A DNA stretch of 46,593 nucleotides from Croceibacterium_A sp965977975 (GTDB lineage Bacteria > Pseudomonadota > Alphaproteobacteria > Sphingomonadales > Sphingomonadaceae): contig CBHCZH010000008.1 in assembly GCA_965977975.1 (NCBI GenBank), positions 1-46,593 on the forward strand, given 5' to 3'. The notes beneath the pieces were generated by a model. That model saw only the letters and a program-made list of their open reading frames with translations, had not been told where the DNA came from and searched no databases. The position numbers and the translations under genes are program-made. Of the stretch, positions 31,674-39,964 are shown in pieces. Numbering within the stretch: the stretch's first letter is position 1; every line of letters starts with the position of its first letter.

Positions 31674-33377
31674 TCAGCTCGCGTCACTCGTCGTCAGCAA
31701 GGCGCCGTCGCGATTGAGCGCGCTGCCGGTTACATGGGCGATCAGGCCGGCCGGGTCCGGCGGTAGCGCGTCTCCGCGCCACGCCACGTGCCGGTCGGGG
31801 CGACTGAGAAGCAGGCCATGGCGATAAGGCTCCGGGCGCTCCGGGAGATCGACGTCGAGCAGGTCGATCGGCACACCCGCCGCCGCCGCCGCTTCGAGCA
31901 ACGGGGCAGCCTCGATGGCGGGGTCGAAGCGCAGCAGCGTGTATTCGGGGCCGAGCGCATCGTAGACCGACGTGCCGTCCGCCAGCTCGAAATGCGGTGT
32001 GCGGCATCCCGGGACGGTGGAGGGCTGATAGTCGTACATCGTGTAGCCCGGCGCGTTCTCGCCGTCGTAGGCGATCAGCGGGGAATCGGGATAGAAGTAC
32101 CCGAAGTTCAGACCTGCGCAGGCGAATTGCTGCACGTGCAGGCGATAGGACTCCTCGCCGATCTGTTGACGCAGCGCGTCCGCCTCGGGACCATCAGCGT
32201 CGATATCGGGCGGGATGTTAAGCCGCTCCGCGATCGCCTTCATTGCGTGGTTCATCGCGAAACGGGAGACTTGTTCCGTGATCGGCCGACGTTCCGCCTC
32301 GTAGGCGTCGAGCATGCCTTCGCCACCCCATCCGTTGAGATAGGCGGCGAGTTGCCAGGAGAGGGCCATCGCATCCGCAATGCCGGCATTCATGCCGTAG
32401 CCGGCGTAAGGGACCCAAAGATGCGCGGAATCGCCGCAGATGAATGCTCTGCGATCGCGGAAGCGATCCGCGACCAGACGGCGTCCGATCCAGTCTTCCT
32501 TTCGGATGATTTCATACTCGAAGGAGGCATCGACACCGAGCAGGCGGCGCAAACACGCGTCCCGATCCACGGTGTCGAACCCTTCTTCGTCGGGCAGCAG
32601 GTAGTTGTGCAGCAGCCAGGTCTCGCGCCCGTCGATCGCCACGAGGTTGCCCGCCCGCGAACCGATGTACAGGTAGCTCATCCAGGCAGGGCGGGTCGGT
32701 ATCAAGTCGAGGAGCGTGGGCGCGCGGAAGTAGGTCGACTGGACGCGCTGGATCATCGCGTCGCCTTCGAGCTTGGCGCCGATTGCGCGACGAACGATCG
32801 AACTGCCGCCGTCGCAACCGACCAGGAATCGACCTTCGATCAGGCGCTTGGCGCCGGTGAGAGTATCGGTGGCCTCAGCGGCAACTCCATGCTCATCCTG
32901 CCGAATCTCCTGTACCTCCAGGTCGTTCAGCAACGTTATCAAGGGGTGCGCCTGGGCTCGCTCCGCCAGGATCGGTTCCCAGAAGATCTGATTCACGCGA
33001 TGGGGCGGCTCGGGCGTCGGCCACCAACCGTCGGGGCCGGTCTTGTCGATGAACCGGTCCGCCCGGCAGGGGATGTGGATGCGTGCCAGTTCGCGCCCGG
33101 TAGCGGTCGTCCGCACGACCACGTCGTTCGGATAGCGGTCCGGCAGCCCCACGGCGCGAACTTCGTCGGCAAATCCCAACCGGCGGAACGTCTCCATCGT
33201 ACGGGCGGAAACATGGTTGCAGCGGACGGTCTCATTGGCTCCGGAGGGATTCCTTTCGGCCACGATCGTTGCGATGCCGCGTCCCGCAAGGTCGAGGGCG
33301 AGGCAAAGGCCAACCGGACCTGCTCCGACAATCACAACCGGCGCCGAATGGGCCGATGCGGGTTCAGTCATGTTCAC
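31674..33377 (-). CDS. FAD-dependent aromatic monooxygenase (MhpA/PCP-hydroxylase type)
   Basis: A flavoprotein hydroxylase of the PheA/TfdB/MhpA group (567 residues) that adds a hydroxyl to a phenolic ring using NAD(P)H and oxygen. Motifs: the FAD-binding GAGPVG (~18-23), the CDG motif (~188-190, GRFLVGCDGGSSIVRRAIGA) and the second FAD motif ICGDSAHLWVPYAGYGMNAG (~313-332). A C-terminal thioredoxin-like domain (~430-560) is typical. The acceptor is unknown. One hydroxylase of this wider family makes homogentisate from 3-hydroxyphenylacetate, which would fit the adjacent hmgA operon, but that is only a possibility. MarR lies 96 bases upstream on the same strand. Confidence 0.87.
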   Translation of the reverse strand: MNMTEPASAHSAPVVIVGAGPVGLCLALDLAGRGIATIVAERNPSGANETVRCNHVSARTMETFRRLGFADEVRAVGLPDRYPNDVVVRTTATGRELARIHIPCRADRFIDKTGPDGWWPTPEPPHRVNQIFWEPILAERAQAHPLITLLNDLEVQEIRQDEHGVAAEATDTLTGAKRLIEGRFLVGCDGGSSIVRRAIGAKLEGDAMIQRVQSTYFRAPTLLDLIPTRPAWMSYLYIGSRAGNLVAIDGRETWLLHNYLLPDEEGFDTVDRDACLRRLLGVDASFEYEIIRKEDWIGRRLVADRFRDRRAFICGDSAHLWVPYAGYGMNAGIADAMALSWQLAAYLNGWGGEGMLDAYEAERRPITEQVSRFAMNHAMKAIAERLNIPPDIDADGPEADALRQQIGEESYRLHVQQFACAGLNFGYFYPDSPLIAYDGENAPGYTMYDYQPSTVPGCRTPHFELADGTSVYDALGPEYTLLRFDPAIEAAPLLEAAAAAGVPIDLLDVDLPERPEPYRHGLLLSRPDRHVAWRGDALPPDPAGLIAHVTGSALNRDGALLTTSDAS

Positions 33378-33473
33378 TCCTTGGCGCGGGTGCCTGGCGG
33401 ACCATGTGACGGCGACCCAGTTGATCAGATGTCGGAGGATTTCGCCACGGTCCGAGGCACGCTCCGGTTTCGG

Positions 33474-33992
33474 CTATCCGGTTGGTGATGTGATCTCAGC
33501 GCTGTCAGGGATGAAATCGCGGATCAGGGGTGTACGCACTTCTTCATTGTAGGCTTCGACGAACCGTCCGAGCAGCGAGCACATCAACTCCAACTCTTCT
33601 TCGCTCAGCACTTCACGCATTGGTCCGGAGATCGCCTTGGACAGCGGTGCGGCACGTTCCAGGAGCGCGCGTCCTTGCGCCGTGAGCGCCAGTAGCTTGC
33701 GGCGTCTGTCTTTTGGATGCTGGCGTCTCTCAATGAGAGCGTTCCTTTCCAGGGTGCTCAGCACCAGGGTGGCAGTGGACCGGTCGAGACCGATAAGATT
33801 GCAGAGGCTGACCTGGTCGATTTCGGGCCATGCACGCAACGTGTGCAGCACGCTGTACTGGGTCGTCGTTATGCCGAACTCCCTGCCGGCTTCGTCGAAC
33901 AGCGCCAGTGCGATCTGATGTGCGCGCCTGATAATGAACCCCGGCCGGCGGTAGAGCGCTGCCATCGAGGCCGATCCTATCTCCTTCTTCAT
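33474..33992 (-). CDS. MarR-family transcriptional regulator 1
   Basis: A MarR regulator of 172 residues. It has a full winged helix (EFGITTTQYSVLHTLRAW, VSLCNLIGLDRSTATLVLST, ERRQHPKDRRRKLLALTAQG with the basic wing) between N- and C-terminal dimerisation helices. It precedes the FAD hydroxylase and esterase on the same strand and is one of two MarR genes bracketing the TonB receptor and permease. It is a candidate for binding the four CTTGACTAGTCAAG-type sites, although none lies in its own promoter region (33993-34099), which instead holds the terminator of the receptor gene. Confidence 0.92.
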   Translation of the reverse strand: MKKEIGSASMAALYRRPGFIIRRAHQIALALFDEAGREFGITTTQYSVLHTLRAWPEIDQVSLCNLIGLDRSTATLVLSTLERNALIERRQHPKDRRRKLLALTAQGRALLERAAPLSKAISGPMREVLSEEELELMCSLLGRFVEAYNEEVRTPLIRDFIPDSAEITSPTG

Positions 33993-34069
33993 GTCCCACC
34001 TTCCCCGAGCGCGTGGCGCGAAGGAATAGCATCATCCGGATTCAAGGGAGAATGCAACGGAAGCGATTT

Positions 34070-34091
34070 GGGGCGAGGCACGCCTCGCCCC
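34070..34091 (-). terminator. Terminator-like hairpin after the TonB receptor gene
   Basis: GGGGCGAGGC (34070-34079) and GCCTCGCCCC (34082-34091) are perfectly complementary around a 2-base centre, giving a 9-bp stem with a 4-base loop 8 bases past the receptor stop. There is no U-tract on the minus strand, but the stem is pure G/C-rich and well placed. Confidence 0.55.
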
Positions 34092-34099
34092 TTGGTCGC

Positions 34100-36445
34100 T
34101 CAATAGCGATAGCCCACCGTCAGGCCGATCGTTCGCGGACGCAGCGTACGGTAGTAGAACAGCGGCGAGGTCTCGACGTCGTGCGCCTTTCCAAGCAGCG
34201 GAGCGGTGTTGAAGACATTATTGGCGAACACCGAAACGTCGACGCCGCTGGTCCGCAGCCCGGCGCGCAAGTTGACCTCCGTCACCGCCGGATCGAACTG
34301 AAGCGCCGGATCGTATCCCGAGGCGTTCGGATCATCATACGCAGCCAGTTTGCCTGTGTTGTGGCTGTTATAACGGGCGTCGGCGTGCAGATAGACTTCT
34401 CCCAGGCTGTCCGCAGGGATCGTGTAGTCCACGTTGCCGGCGAGCTGCCATGGCGATCCGCCAAGGGTATCGCCTTCTCTGGCGTATATCTTTCCGTTCA
34501 CGATCACCGTTTCGGTGAACTTGGCATCCACATAGCCGAGCGACCCACTGAGCTGGAGGTTATCTGTTGCGTTCAGCGAGAACTGCAGATCGAAACCCTG
34601 GCTCCGCGCCGAGCCGATGTTGTCGCGGAAGCCGTTGCCGGCGCAGCCCGCCAGGACGAACTGCTGGATGTCCTGCCACTTGATGTAGAACACGCTCGCT
34701 TCGGTACGCAGCGCGCCGCCGAACAGCCTGTTCTTGGAACCGGCTTCGAAGCTCCACGTCGTGTCGGGTCCGAAAGTGCTCGGCGGATTCTGGATCACGC
34801 AGCTCGCGAAGAGCGGCGGATTGACCCCGCCGACGCGAAAGCCCTTCGCGGCCGACGCGTAGAGCATGTTGCGGTCGTCTATTTCGTAGGACAGGCCGAC
34901 TTTGGGCGTGAACGGCTTGGCCTTCTGGATCCCGAACGTGCTCGTGGTCTCTGGACCGCTGCCGCGGTAGTTGAGCGGCCCGCCCAAGTCGCGCTGGAAG
35001 TCGAATGTGGTGTCGCTGTAGCGCAGCCCGGCCGTCGCCGTGAGCTTGTCGGTCAGGCTGACGTCGGCCTGGGCGAAAAGGGCCCATTGCTTGTCCACCG
35101 TGTTGTTGCCCGACGTGAAAATGTACCGCCCATCGGTCAGTCCGATGCCGAAGATCGCTTCGAGCGGGATCAGGTCCGCGACGAAAGTGTCTTCGACCTT
35201 CACCGTTTCGATCTGGTGCGCGCGGCTGAAATAGGCGCCGACCGTCCAGCGCACGCGCGCCTCCGGGTTGGTCGAAGACAAACGGACTTCCTGCGAAAAG
35301 ACCTTCTGACGCGCCGTCGCAAATCCCGGAGCCCGCCACCCCGGAACGAACGGGTAGGGCGTGTCGAATATGAAGTTGGTGTTGAGGTTGGTGTAATCCG
35401 AGACGTTCGCGCCCCTGCGGTCGAACCACGAGGTGACGGAAGCCACTTCGACCGGACCGAGATCGGCCGTGATGTTGAGGCTCGGCAGGATGAAGCGATC
35501 CTTGGCGTGCTGCCTCAGCGAATACCCGTTGACGAATTGCCCATCGTCCACGTCGGAGAGCGTCCCCCACAGCGTCGAAGTGTCGTTCAGCGTCGTCCGC
35601 TGATAGAACACGGCGGGAGTGACGGTGACCGCATCCGAGAGCTGGAACGCTAGCGCGGCGCGCAAGGCGAGGGCGTTCGAGGAGTTGGCGTCCTCATAGA
35701 CTTCGGTGCTGTTGGGAGTCGCGACGTTGAACGGCCTGCGATCGACCCATCCGCCGTCGTGGCGATAGTAGGCGCTCACGCGCATGCCGATCCTGTCCGT
35801 CACCAGCGGCGTGCCGACCGCAATTCCGCCCTCGTAGCTCGCATCGCCTTCATCGGTGGTGGCAATCTCTGCTCGGCCGTAAACCTCGGTATCGGCGAAA
35901 TTGGGACGGGGAGTGATGAAGCGGACGACGCCGCCTTGCGCTCCCGCTCCGAACAGTGTGCCTTGCGGGCCGCGCAGCACTTCGACGCGGTCGAGGTCGA
36001 AAATGCGCGGATAGGACGTGCCGAATGCGGTCTGCGCATTGGATCTGATCTGAATGGCGACGTCGTCGACGTAGATGCCGGTCGTTGCCGCACCCGATTG
36101 CGACGAAACGCCGCGGATCGCGATGTTGGTCCCGGTGCCTGCGCCGAACGAGTCGGTGGTGAACGTCAGCCCTGGAGTGATGCGGGCGAGATCGCTGACG
36201 TCGCGCACACCCTGGCTGTCGAGGCTTTCCTGGCTGAAGGCGGCAACGCTGATGGGAACCTTGCTGAGCCTCCGATCCTGCCGGGTGGCGGTGACGACGA
36301 TGTCGCCGTCCTCGCTGGCCGGGGCCGCCTCCGAGCTCTGCGCTTCTTCGGCGGGATCGGATTGCGCCTGGACCGGGGCGGCCAGGCCGGCGCCGATGGC
36401 TGCCGATGCCGAAGTTACCAGAGCGAACCTTTTCAGAAGCCGCAT
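34100..36445 (-). CDS. TonB-dependent receptor of the catabolic cluster
   Basis: An outer-membrane TonB-dependent receptor (781 residues) of the sphingomonad type used for uptake of aromatic or carbohydrate compounds. GGAGG lies 5 bases before ATG 36445. The signal peptide (MRLLKRFALVTSASAAIGAG, cleavage near VQAQ) is followed by an acidic stretch and a TonB box-like DIVVTATRQDRRLSKVPISV, the plug (LARITPGLTF, RVEVLRGPQGTLFGAGAQGG) and a barrel with a terminal aromatic end (TVGYRY). A perfect operator palindrome lies 102 bases upstream of the start. With the AAHS permease it would carry the cluster's substrate across both membranes; the ligand is unknown. Confidence 0.93.
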   Translation of the reverse strand: MRLLKRFALVTSASAAIGAGLAAPVQAQSDPAEEAQSSEAAPASEDGDIVVTATRQDRRLSKVPISVAAFSQESLDSQGVRDVSDLARITPGLTFTTDSFGAGTGTNIAIRGVSSQSGAATTGIYVDDVAIQIRSNAQTAFGTSYPRIFDLDRVEVLRGPQGTLFGAGAQGGVVRFITPRPNFADTEVYGRAEIATTDEGDASYEGGIAVGTPLVTDRIGMRVSAYYRHDGGWVDRRPFNVATPNSTEVYEDANSSNALALRAALAFQLSDAVTVTPAVFYQRTTLNDTSTLWGTLSDVDDGQFVNGYSLRQHAKDRFILPSLNITADLGPVEVASVTSWFDRRGANVSDYTNLNTNFIFDTPYPFVPGWRAPGFATARQKVFSQEVRLSSTNPEARVRWTVGAYFSRAHQIETVKVEDTFVADLIPLEAIFGIGLTDGRYIFTSGNNTVDKQWALFAQADVSLTDKLTATAGLRYSDTTFDFQRDLGGPLNYRGSGPETTSTFGIQKAKPFTPKVGLSYEIDDRNMLYASAAKGFRVGGVNPPLFASCVIQNPPSTFGPDTTWSFEAGSKNRLFGGALRTEASVFYIKWQDIQQFVLAGCAGNGFRDNIGSARSQGFDLQFSLNATDNLQLSGSLGYVDAKFTETVIVNGKIYAREGDTLGGSPWQLAGNVDYTIPADSLGEVYLHADARYNSHNTGKLAAYDDPNASGYDPALQFDPAVTEVNLRAGLRTSGVDVSVFANNVFNTAPLLGKAHDVETSPLFYYRTLRPRTIGLTVGYRY

Positions 36446-36547
36446 TTCATCCTCCCTGTTTTCCCCTCCGTCGTTGTTCGACGTAGCGAGTCTCTAAAAC
36501 TAGTTTGACGTCTGAGTATCTCGCGCTCGGCAATGGGTCAACAATAA

Positions 36548-36561
36548 CTTGACTAGTCAAG
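36548..36561. promoter_or_regulatory. Operator copy c, perfect palindrome CTTGACTAGTCAAG
   Basis: A perfect 14-base inverted repeat in the promoter region of the TonB receptor gene, 102 bases upstream of its start and after the permease gene stop. A shorter palindrome AAACTAGTTT (36497-36506), sharing the CTAG centre, lies between it and the start and may be a second, weaker site. Confidence 0.75.
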
Positions 36562-36594
36562 GATTACCGCGGCGGTTGCGACCGCCTGGAAGCG

Positions 36595-37926
36595 TCAGCT
36601 TTCAGCGCGCTCTCGCTCCGGGGGCAGGGCCAGCACGAGCAGCGCGACCAGCAGGGGCGGGATGGCAACCATCGTCAGGGTGACTTGCAAGCTGAACGCG
36701 GAGGCAAGGGCAAACCCGCCGAAAAGCGGCAGGATTACGCCGCCGATCCGCCCCGCGCCACCCGCCCAGCCGATACCCGCGCTGCGCACGAAGACCGGAT
36801 ATACGCGGGCCATCGTCATGTTCAGCCCGGCTTGAGCGCCACCCTGGAAGAAGCTCAAGGCAAATAGGAGCGGGATGAAGGCACCGCTTTCGAAGGAAAC
36901 TTGGCCGAGCAGGAAGATGGCTGCGGCATAGAGTATGAAATAGAGGGGGATCGGCAAATTGGGGCGAACGTGGTCCATCAGCCATCCGATCGTAAGCATT
37001 CCGCCGATCCCGCCGAGGAGGCCGAACAGCGCGGCGACCGCGAACCGCTCGATAGGAACGCCTGCCATTTGATCGAAGAAGCTCGGCAGCCACGCCGCCA
37101 GCAGAGCGATGGTTCCCATCGACAGGAAGCAGGCGCTGAAGAGAACCGCGCTGGCCCGCAGCCGGCCGTCGCGAAACAGATCGAGCGGGTTCGTCCGGTT
37201 TCCCCGAGAGGTTCGATCCTTGCTGACGAACACCTCTTCGCCCGTCAGTTCGATCGCCGGGTCCATTTTCTTGATCGTGCGAGCGATCGCCGGGTCCTGG
37301 GGATCCCTGTAACTGCGGTGGGCGAGGGACTCGGGGAGTTTGAGCAGGAGGATTGGAGCCAGAATGAGCGGCGCCAGCCCGCCGGCCCAAAACCCGGCCT
37401 GCCAGCCGAACGACGGCACGGCGATCGCCGCCAGTGCTCCGGCGGCGTTGCCGAGGCTGTAGCCGGCCATGCCGACCGCGATGAAAGTCGCCCGCCGGGC
37501 CTTGGGGGTGAACTCGGAAATCAGCGCTACAGCGATGGGCAGCACGCTCGCCAGAAATAGGCCGGCAATGCCCCGCAGGACCGCCATGGATAGAATGGAG
37601 CCCGTGAACGCGGTGGCCACGGTCACGACTCCGAACGCCATGGCGGAGAAGACGAGCATTCGCTTGCGGCCGAGTCGATCCCCGAGCGGACTGATCAGAA
37701 ACGCGCCCGCAGCCAATCCGACTTGCTGCAGCGTCACGACCAAGGTCATGCTCGCTCTGCTTACCCCGAAATCGGCGGCGATCGCTGGGGCGATCTTGCC
37801 CAGCATGAAGATGTCGAAACCGTCGATGAACATGACGAGGAAGCACAGCAGAAGCACCGTGACGTGCACCGAACCGACCCTTTGCCGGTCGACGAAGTCT
37901 TGCAGATCAAAGGTCCGTGCGTCCAT
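36595..37926 (-). CDS. MFS transporter, aromatic acid:H+ symporter (AAHS) type
   Basis: A 12-helix major-facilitator permease (443 residues) of the AAHS group, which includes PcaK and DdvK and imports aromatic acids with protons. Landmarks: FLVMFIDGFDIFMLGKIAP (helix 1 with the conserved Asp), PLGDRLGRKRMLVFSAMAFG (loop 2-3 motif) and SEFTPKARRATFIAVGMAGY (after helix 4). There is a cytosolic loop between helices 6 and 7 with charged residues. AGAGGA lies ~6 bases before ATG 37926 and the perfect operator d is 26 bases upstream, overlapping where the promoter must be. The substrate is probably an aromatic carboxylate or a related product of the cluster. Confidence 0.9.
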   Translation of the reverse strand: MDARTFDLQDFVDRQRVGSVHVTVLLLCFLVMFIDGFDIFMLGKIAPAIAADFGVSRASMTLVVTLQQVGLAAGAFLISPLGDRLGRKRMLVFSAMAFGVVTVATAFTGSILSMAVLRGIAGLFLASVLPIAVALISEFTPKARRATFIAVGMAGYSLGNAAGALAAIAVPSFGWQAGFWAGGLAPLILAPILLLKLPESLAHRSYRDPQDPAIARTIKKMDPAIELTGEEVFVSKDRTSRGNRTNPLDLFRDGRLRASAVLFSACFLSMGTIALLAAWLPSFFDQMAGVPIERFAVAALFGLLGGIGGMLTIGWLMDHVRPNLPIPLYFILYAAAIFLLGQVSFESGAFIPLLFALSFFQGGAQAGLNMTMARVYPVFVRSAGIGWAGGAGRIGGVILPLFGGFALASAFSLQVTLTMVAIPPLLVALLVLALPPERERAES

Positions 37927-37952
37927 CTACGTCCTCTCTGGCGCTCGCAAAA

Positions 37953-37968
37953 CCTTGACTAGTCAAGG
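37953..37968. promoter_or_regulatory. Operator copy d, perfect 16-base palindrome CCTTGACTAGTCAAGG
   Basis: The longest copy, a perfect 16-base inverted repeat between the permease gene (26 bases from its start, minus strand) and the divergent MarR gene (106 bases from its start, plus strand). It fits the autoregulated divergent layout typical of MarR repressors. Confidence 0.8.
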
Positions 37969-38074
37969 AGTATATGGCGAGCAAGCCATTTTCGGAGGTA
38001 GACGCACAGGACTGCCTTCGGGAGCACGGCGTGATATCTGGGGCCGCGGCTCGCGGGCTCGAAGGATGGGAAGA

Positions 38075-38635
38075 ATGGCTGAGACAAGCAAGTCGACGGC
38101 ACGGATTGGACGGCAAGCGGGTCGCGGCGCGCCGACCGCCGGGAAGGGCGCGCCATCACAGCTAACCGGCTGGGCCGTCGATCGGTTGGATTTCCCGACG
38201 TTCAGAATCGGCCTGCTGGCCAAGATCATGGATCGCATGACGATCCGCCAGCTCCTCGACGAGGACTCGTTGAGCTACGCCGAATGGCGAGTGCTTGCGC
38301 GGCTCGCCTCGATGGCGGACGGCGGAACCGTGGTGCAGATCGCGGAGCTGGCCTGGGTCGATCCCGGTGAAGTGAGCCGGGCGGTGAGCTCGCTGGAGCG
38401 CAAGAAGCTGTTGGCTCGCCGGAAGAGTCCGGCCGACGGCCGGGTTTCGATCATGAGCCTCACCAAAGCGGGTGAGGCGCAATACTGGAAGACCCTGTCC
38501 CGGCGCATCGAGTTTCACGAAAGCCTGCTTGCAGGCCTCTCGCGGCAGGACCGCGCCGATCTCGATGCACTGCTCGGGCGTATCGGCGAAAGCCTGGCCG
38601 CGATGGGGCGCGACCCGGGGCCCGGCATCCCGTAA
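38075..38635 (+). CDS. MarR-family transcriptional regulator 2
   Basis: A MarR regulator (186 residues) divergent from the AAHS permease. The winged helix is clear (DSLSYAEWRVLARLASMAD, VVQIAELAWVDPGEVSRAVS, SLERKKLLARRKSPADGRVS, SIMSLTKAGEAQYWKTLSRR). The N-terminus is a basic, Gly/Ala-rich tail of ~40 residues. I choose ATG 38075, with AAGGA about 8 bases upstream; ATG 38066 is in frame and possible. The perfect operator d in the shared promoter makes this the best candidate for the repressor of the four-site regulon. Its stop is 6 bases from the convergent lacI stop. Confidence 0.87.
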   Translation: MAETSKSTARIGRQAGRGAPTAGKGAPSQLTGWAVDRLDFPTFRIGLLAKIMDRMTIRQLLDEDSLSYAEWRVLARLASMADGGTVVQIAELAWVDPGEVSRAVSSLERKKLLARRKSPADGRVSIMSLTKAGEAQYWKTLSRRIEFHESLLAGLSRQDRADLDALLGRIGESLAAMGRDPGPGIP

Positions 38636-38641
38636 TCGGCT

Positions 38642-39685
38642 TCAGGGTTGATGGACAGGCGCCGTCGAACCGCGCTCAATCACTCTGCATTGAAATTCCA
38701 ATTGGGCCCCAGGATCATGAGGCGTTTTGGTGTTTTCAATGATCATGTTTACGGCCGCCTGAACGATTTCAGCAAGGGGCTGGTGGGCCGTCGTGAGCGG
38801 AGGCGCAGTCAATCGGGCGAAGGGCGAATCGTCGAAACCGGCGACGGACAGCTCGTCCGGTATTCGCACACCGCGTCTGCTCGCGACCGCTATCACGCCG
38901 GCTGCCATATCGTCGTTTGACGCAAACACCGCCGTTGGAGGGTGTTCCAATGCGAGCAGTTTTTCGGCAGCCGCAGAGCCTCCGGGAAAAGTAAAATCAC
39001 CCGCTTCGGTGACTTCTTCGGCCTCAGGGCAGCGCGCGATCGCGTCTCGAAACGCCTCGTACCGCCGAGCCGCCGCAAGATGCTGGGGCGGGCCGTGGAT
39101 GAAGCCGATCCGGCGATGTCCGAGCGACAGGAGATGCTCGGTCATCGCGAGCGCTCCGCCATATTCGTCGGCCATCACGGCCGGCGAACGATCGGGCTGG
39201 ATGCCGGGAGAGATCCGCACGAACGGCAGGCGGTTGTGTTCCAGGGCGTCCAAAACGGCCGGATTGTCCGCGATCGGGGGCGCCAGGATCACGCCGTCGA
39301 CGTATAGCCGCTGCGCACTCAACTGCAGATCGAGCGCGGCCGCAGGGTCGACGATCTCCACGTGGAATCGATAACCCCTTTCCTGGCAAGCGATGAGCGC
39401 TCTGGCCTGCAAGTCCATGAGAAAAGGCGGAAGATACCAGCCTTCCAGGTTGGCGTTCGCGATGCTGTCTGAGGAGATGAGCAGGGCGATTGCGTAATTG
39501 CGCGCGCCCGCCAGCGAACGCGCGGCGACGTTTGGCCGGTAATCGAGTTGCGCAGCGGCTTTCAGCACGCGCTCGCGCAGGTCGGCCGCCACCCGAGGGT
39601 TTCCGTTAAGCACGCGCGAAACCGTTTTGAACGAAACTCCCGCCGCATTGGCGATGTCGAGGATAGTCGTTCGTCCGCCCATCAT
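38642..39685 (-). CDS. LacI-family transcriptional regulator
   Basis: A LacI/GalR-type regulator (347 residues from the chosen start). The N-terminal helix-turn-helix and hinge (TTILDIANAAGVSFKTVSRV, LNGNPRVAADLRERV) are followed by a periplasmic-binding-protein-like sugar-sensing domain (GVILAPPIADNPAVLDALEH, RRIGFIHGPPQHLAAARRYE, VFASNDDMAAGVIAVASRRG, SVAGFDDSPFARL). The start is ATG 39685 or 39682 (MMGGRTTILD); an upstream open stretch to 39784 would run through the promoter region. It is divergent from the TonB receptor, esterase and GH3 genes, with two matching operators between, so it most likely represses that operon until a sugar or glycoside signal appears. Confidence 0.92.
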   Translation of the reverse strand: MMGGRTTILDIANAAGVSFKTVSRVLNGNPRVAADLRERVLKAAAQLDYRPNVAARSLAGARNYAIALLISSDSIANANLEGWYLPPFLMDLQARALIACQERGYRFHVEIVDPAAALDLQLSAQRLYVDGVILAPPIADNPAVLDALEHNRLPFVRISPGIQPDRSPAVMADEYGGALAMTEHLLSLGHRRIGFIHGPPQHLAAARRYEAFRDAIARCPEAEEVTEAGDFTFPGGSAAAEKLLALEHPPTAVFASNDDMAAGVIAVASRRGVRIPDELSVAGFDDSPFARLTAPPLTTAHQPLAEIVQAAVNMIIENTKTPHDPGAQLEFQCRVIERGSTAPVHQP

Positions 39686-39793
39686 TTCCGCGCTTGCGGC
39701 ACTCCTGTCAGCAATTCGGCGTAAGTGCCGCAACCGGACCGCTTGGCACAAGGTGGATCTTGCCACTCGGCGGGGCCATTGCAACCCGGATGA

Positions 39794-39805
39794 GACAACG
39801 TTGTC
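39794..39805. promoter_or_regulatory. LacI-type operator 1 (GACAACGTTGTC)
   Basis: A perfect 12-base palindrome with the central CG expected for LacI/GalR-family operators, between lacI and the receptor gene. Its centre is 23 bases from that of operator 2, about two helical turns, so two dimers could sit on one face of the DNA. Confidence 0.75.
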
Positions 39806-39816
39806 ACATTTTTCTA

Positions 39817-39828
39817 GACAACGCTGTC
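39817..39828. promoter_or_regulatory. LacI-type operator 2 (GACAACGCTGTC)
   Basis: A near-perfect copy of operator 1 with one base changed, followed by the same AC context. The surrounding 279-base divergent region holds the promoters of lacI and the receptor gene; no other structure was recognised in it. Confidence 0.7.
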
Positions 39829-39964
39829 ACAGCCTCGTAGCCGCTTGGTAGCGTCGCGAGTTCGCGTGAGCAAAGATCGCCAGCCAAGGCGCCGTCTCCC
39901 GAAAACTTGCGGATCACACATCGGCAACAAGCGCCGTGGGGAGCGCAGGATCGGGGAGAGAGCA

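Noticed and set aside
33411..33440. TTGATCAG near the FAD hydroxylase promoter as a fifth operator
   Set aside because: It keeps only a short TTGA/TCA similarity, lacks the CTAG centre and the opposite arm, so it is not counted.
37974..38165. 63-residue open frame starting just after operator d
   Set aside because: It has an AGGAG only 3 bases upstream, overlaps the MarR gene in another frame, and its translation looks like ordinary out-of-frame sequence.
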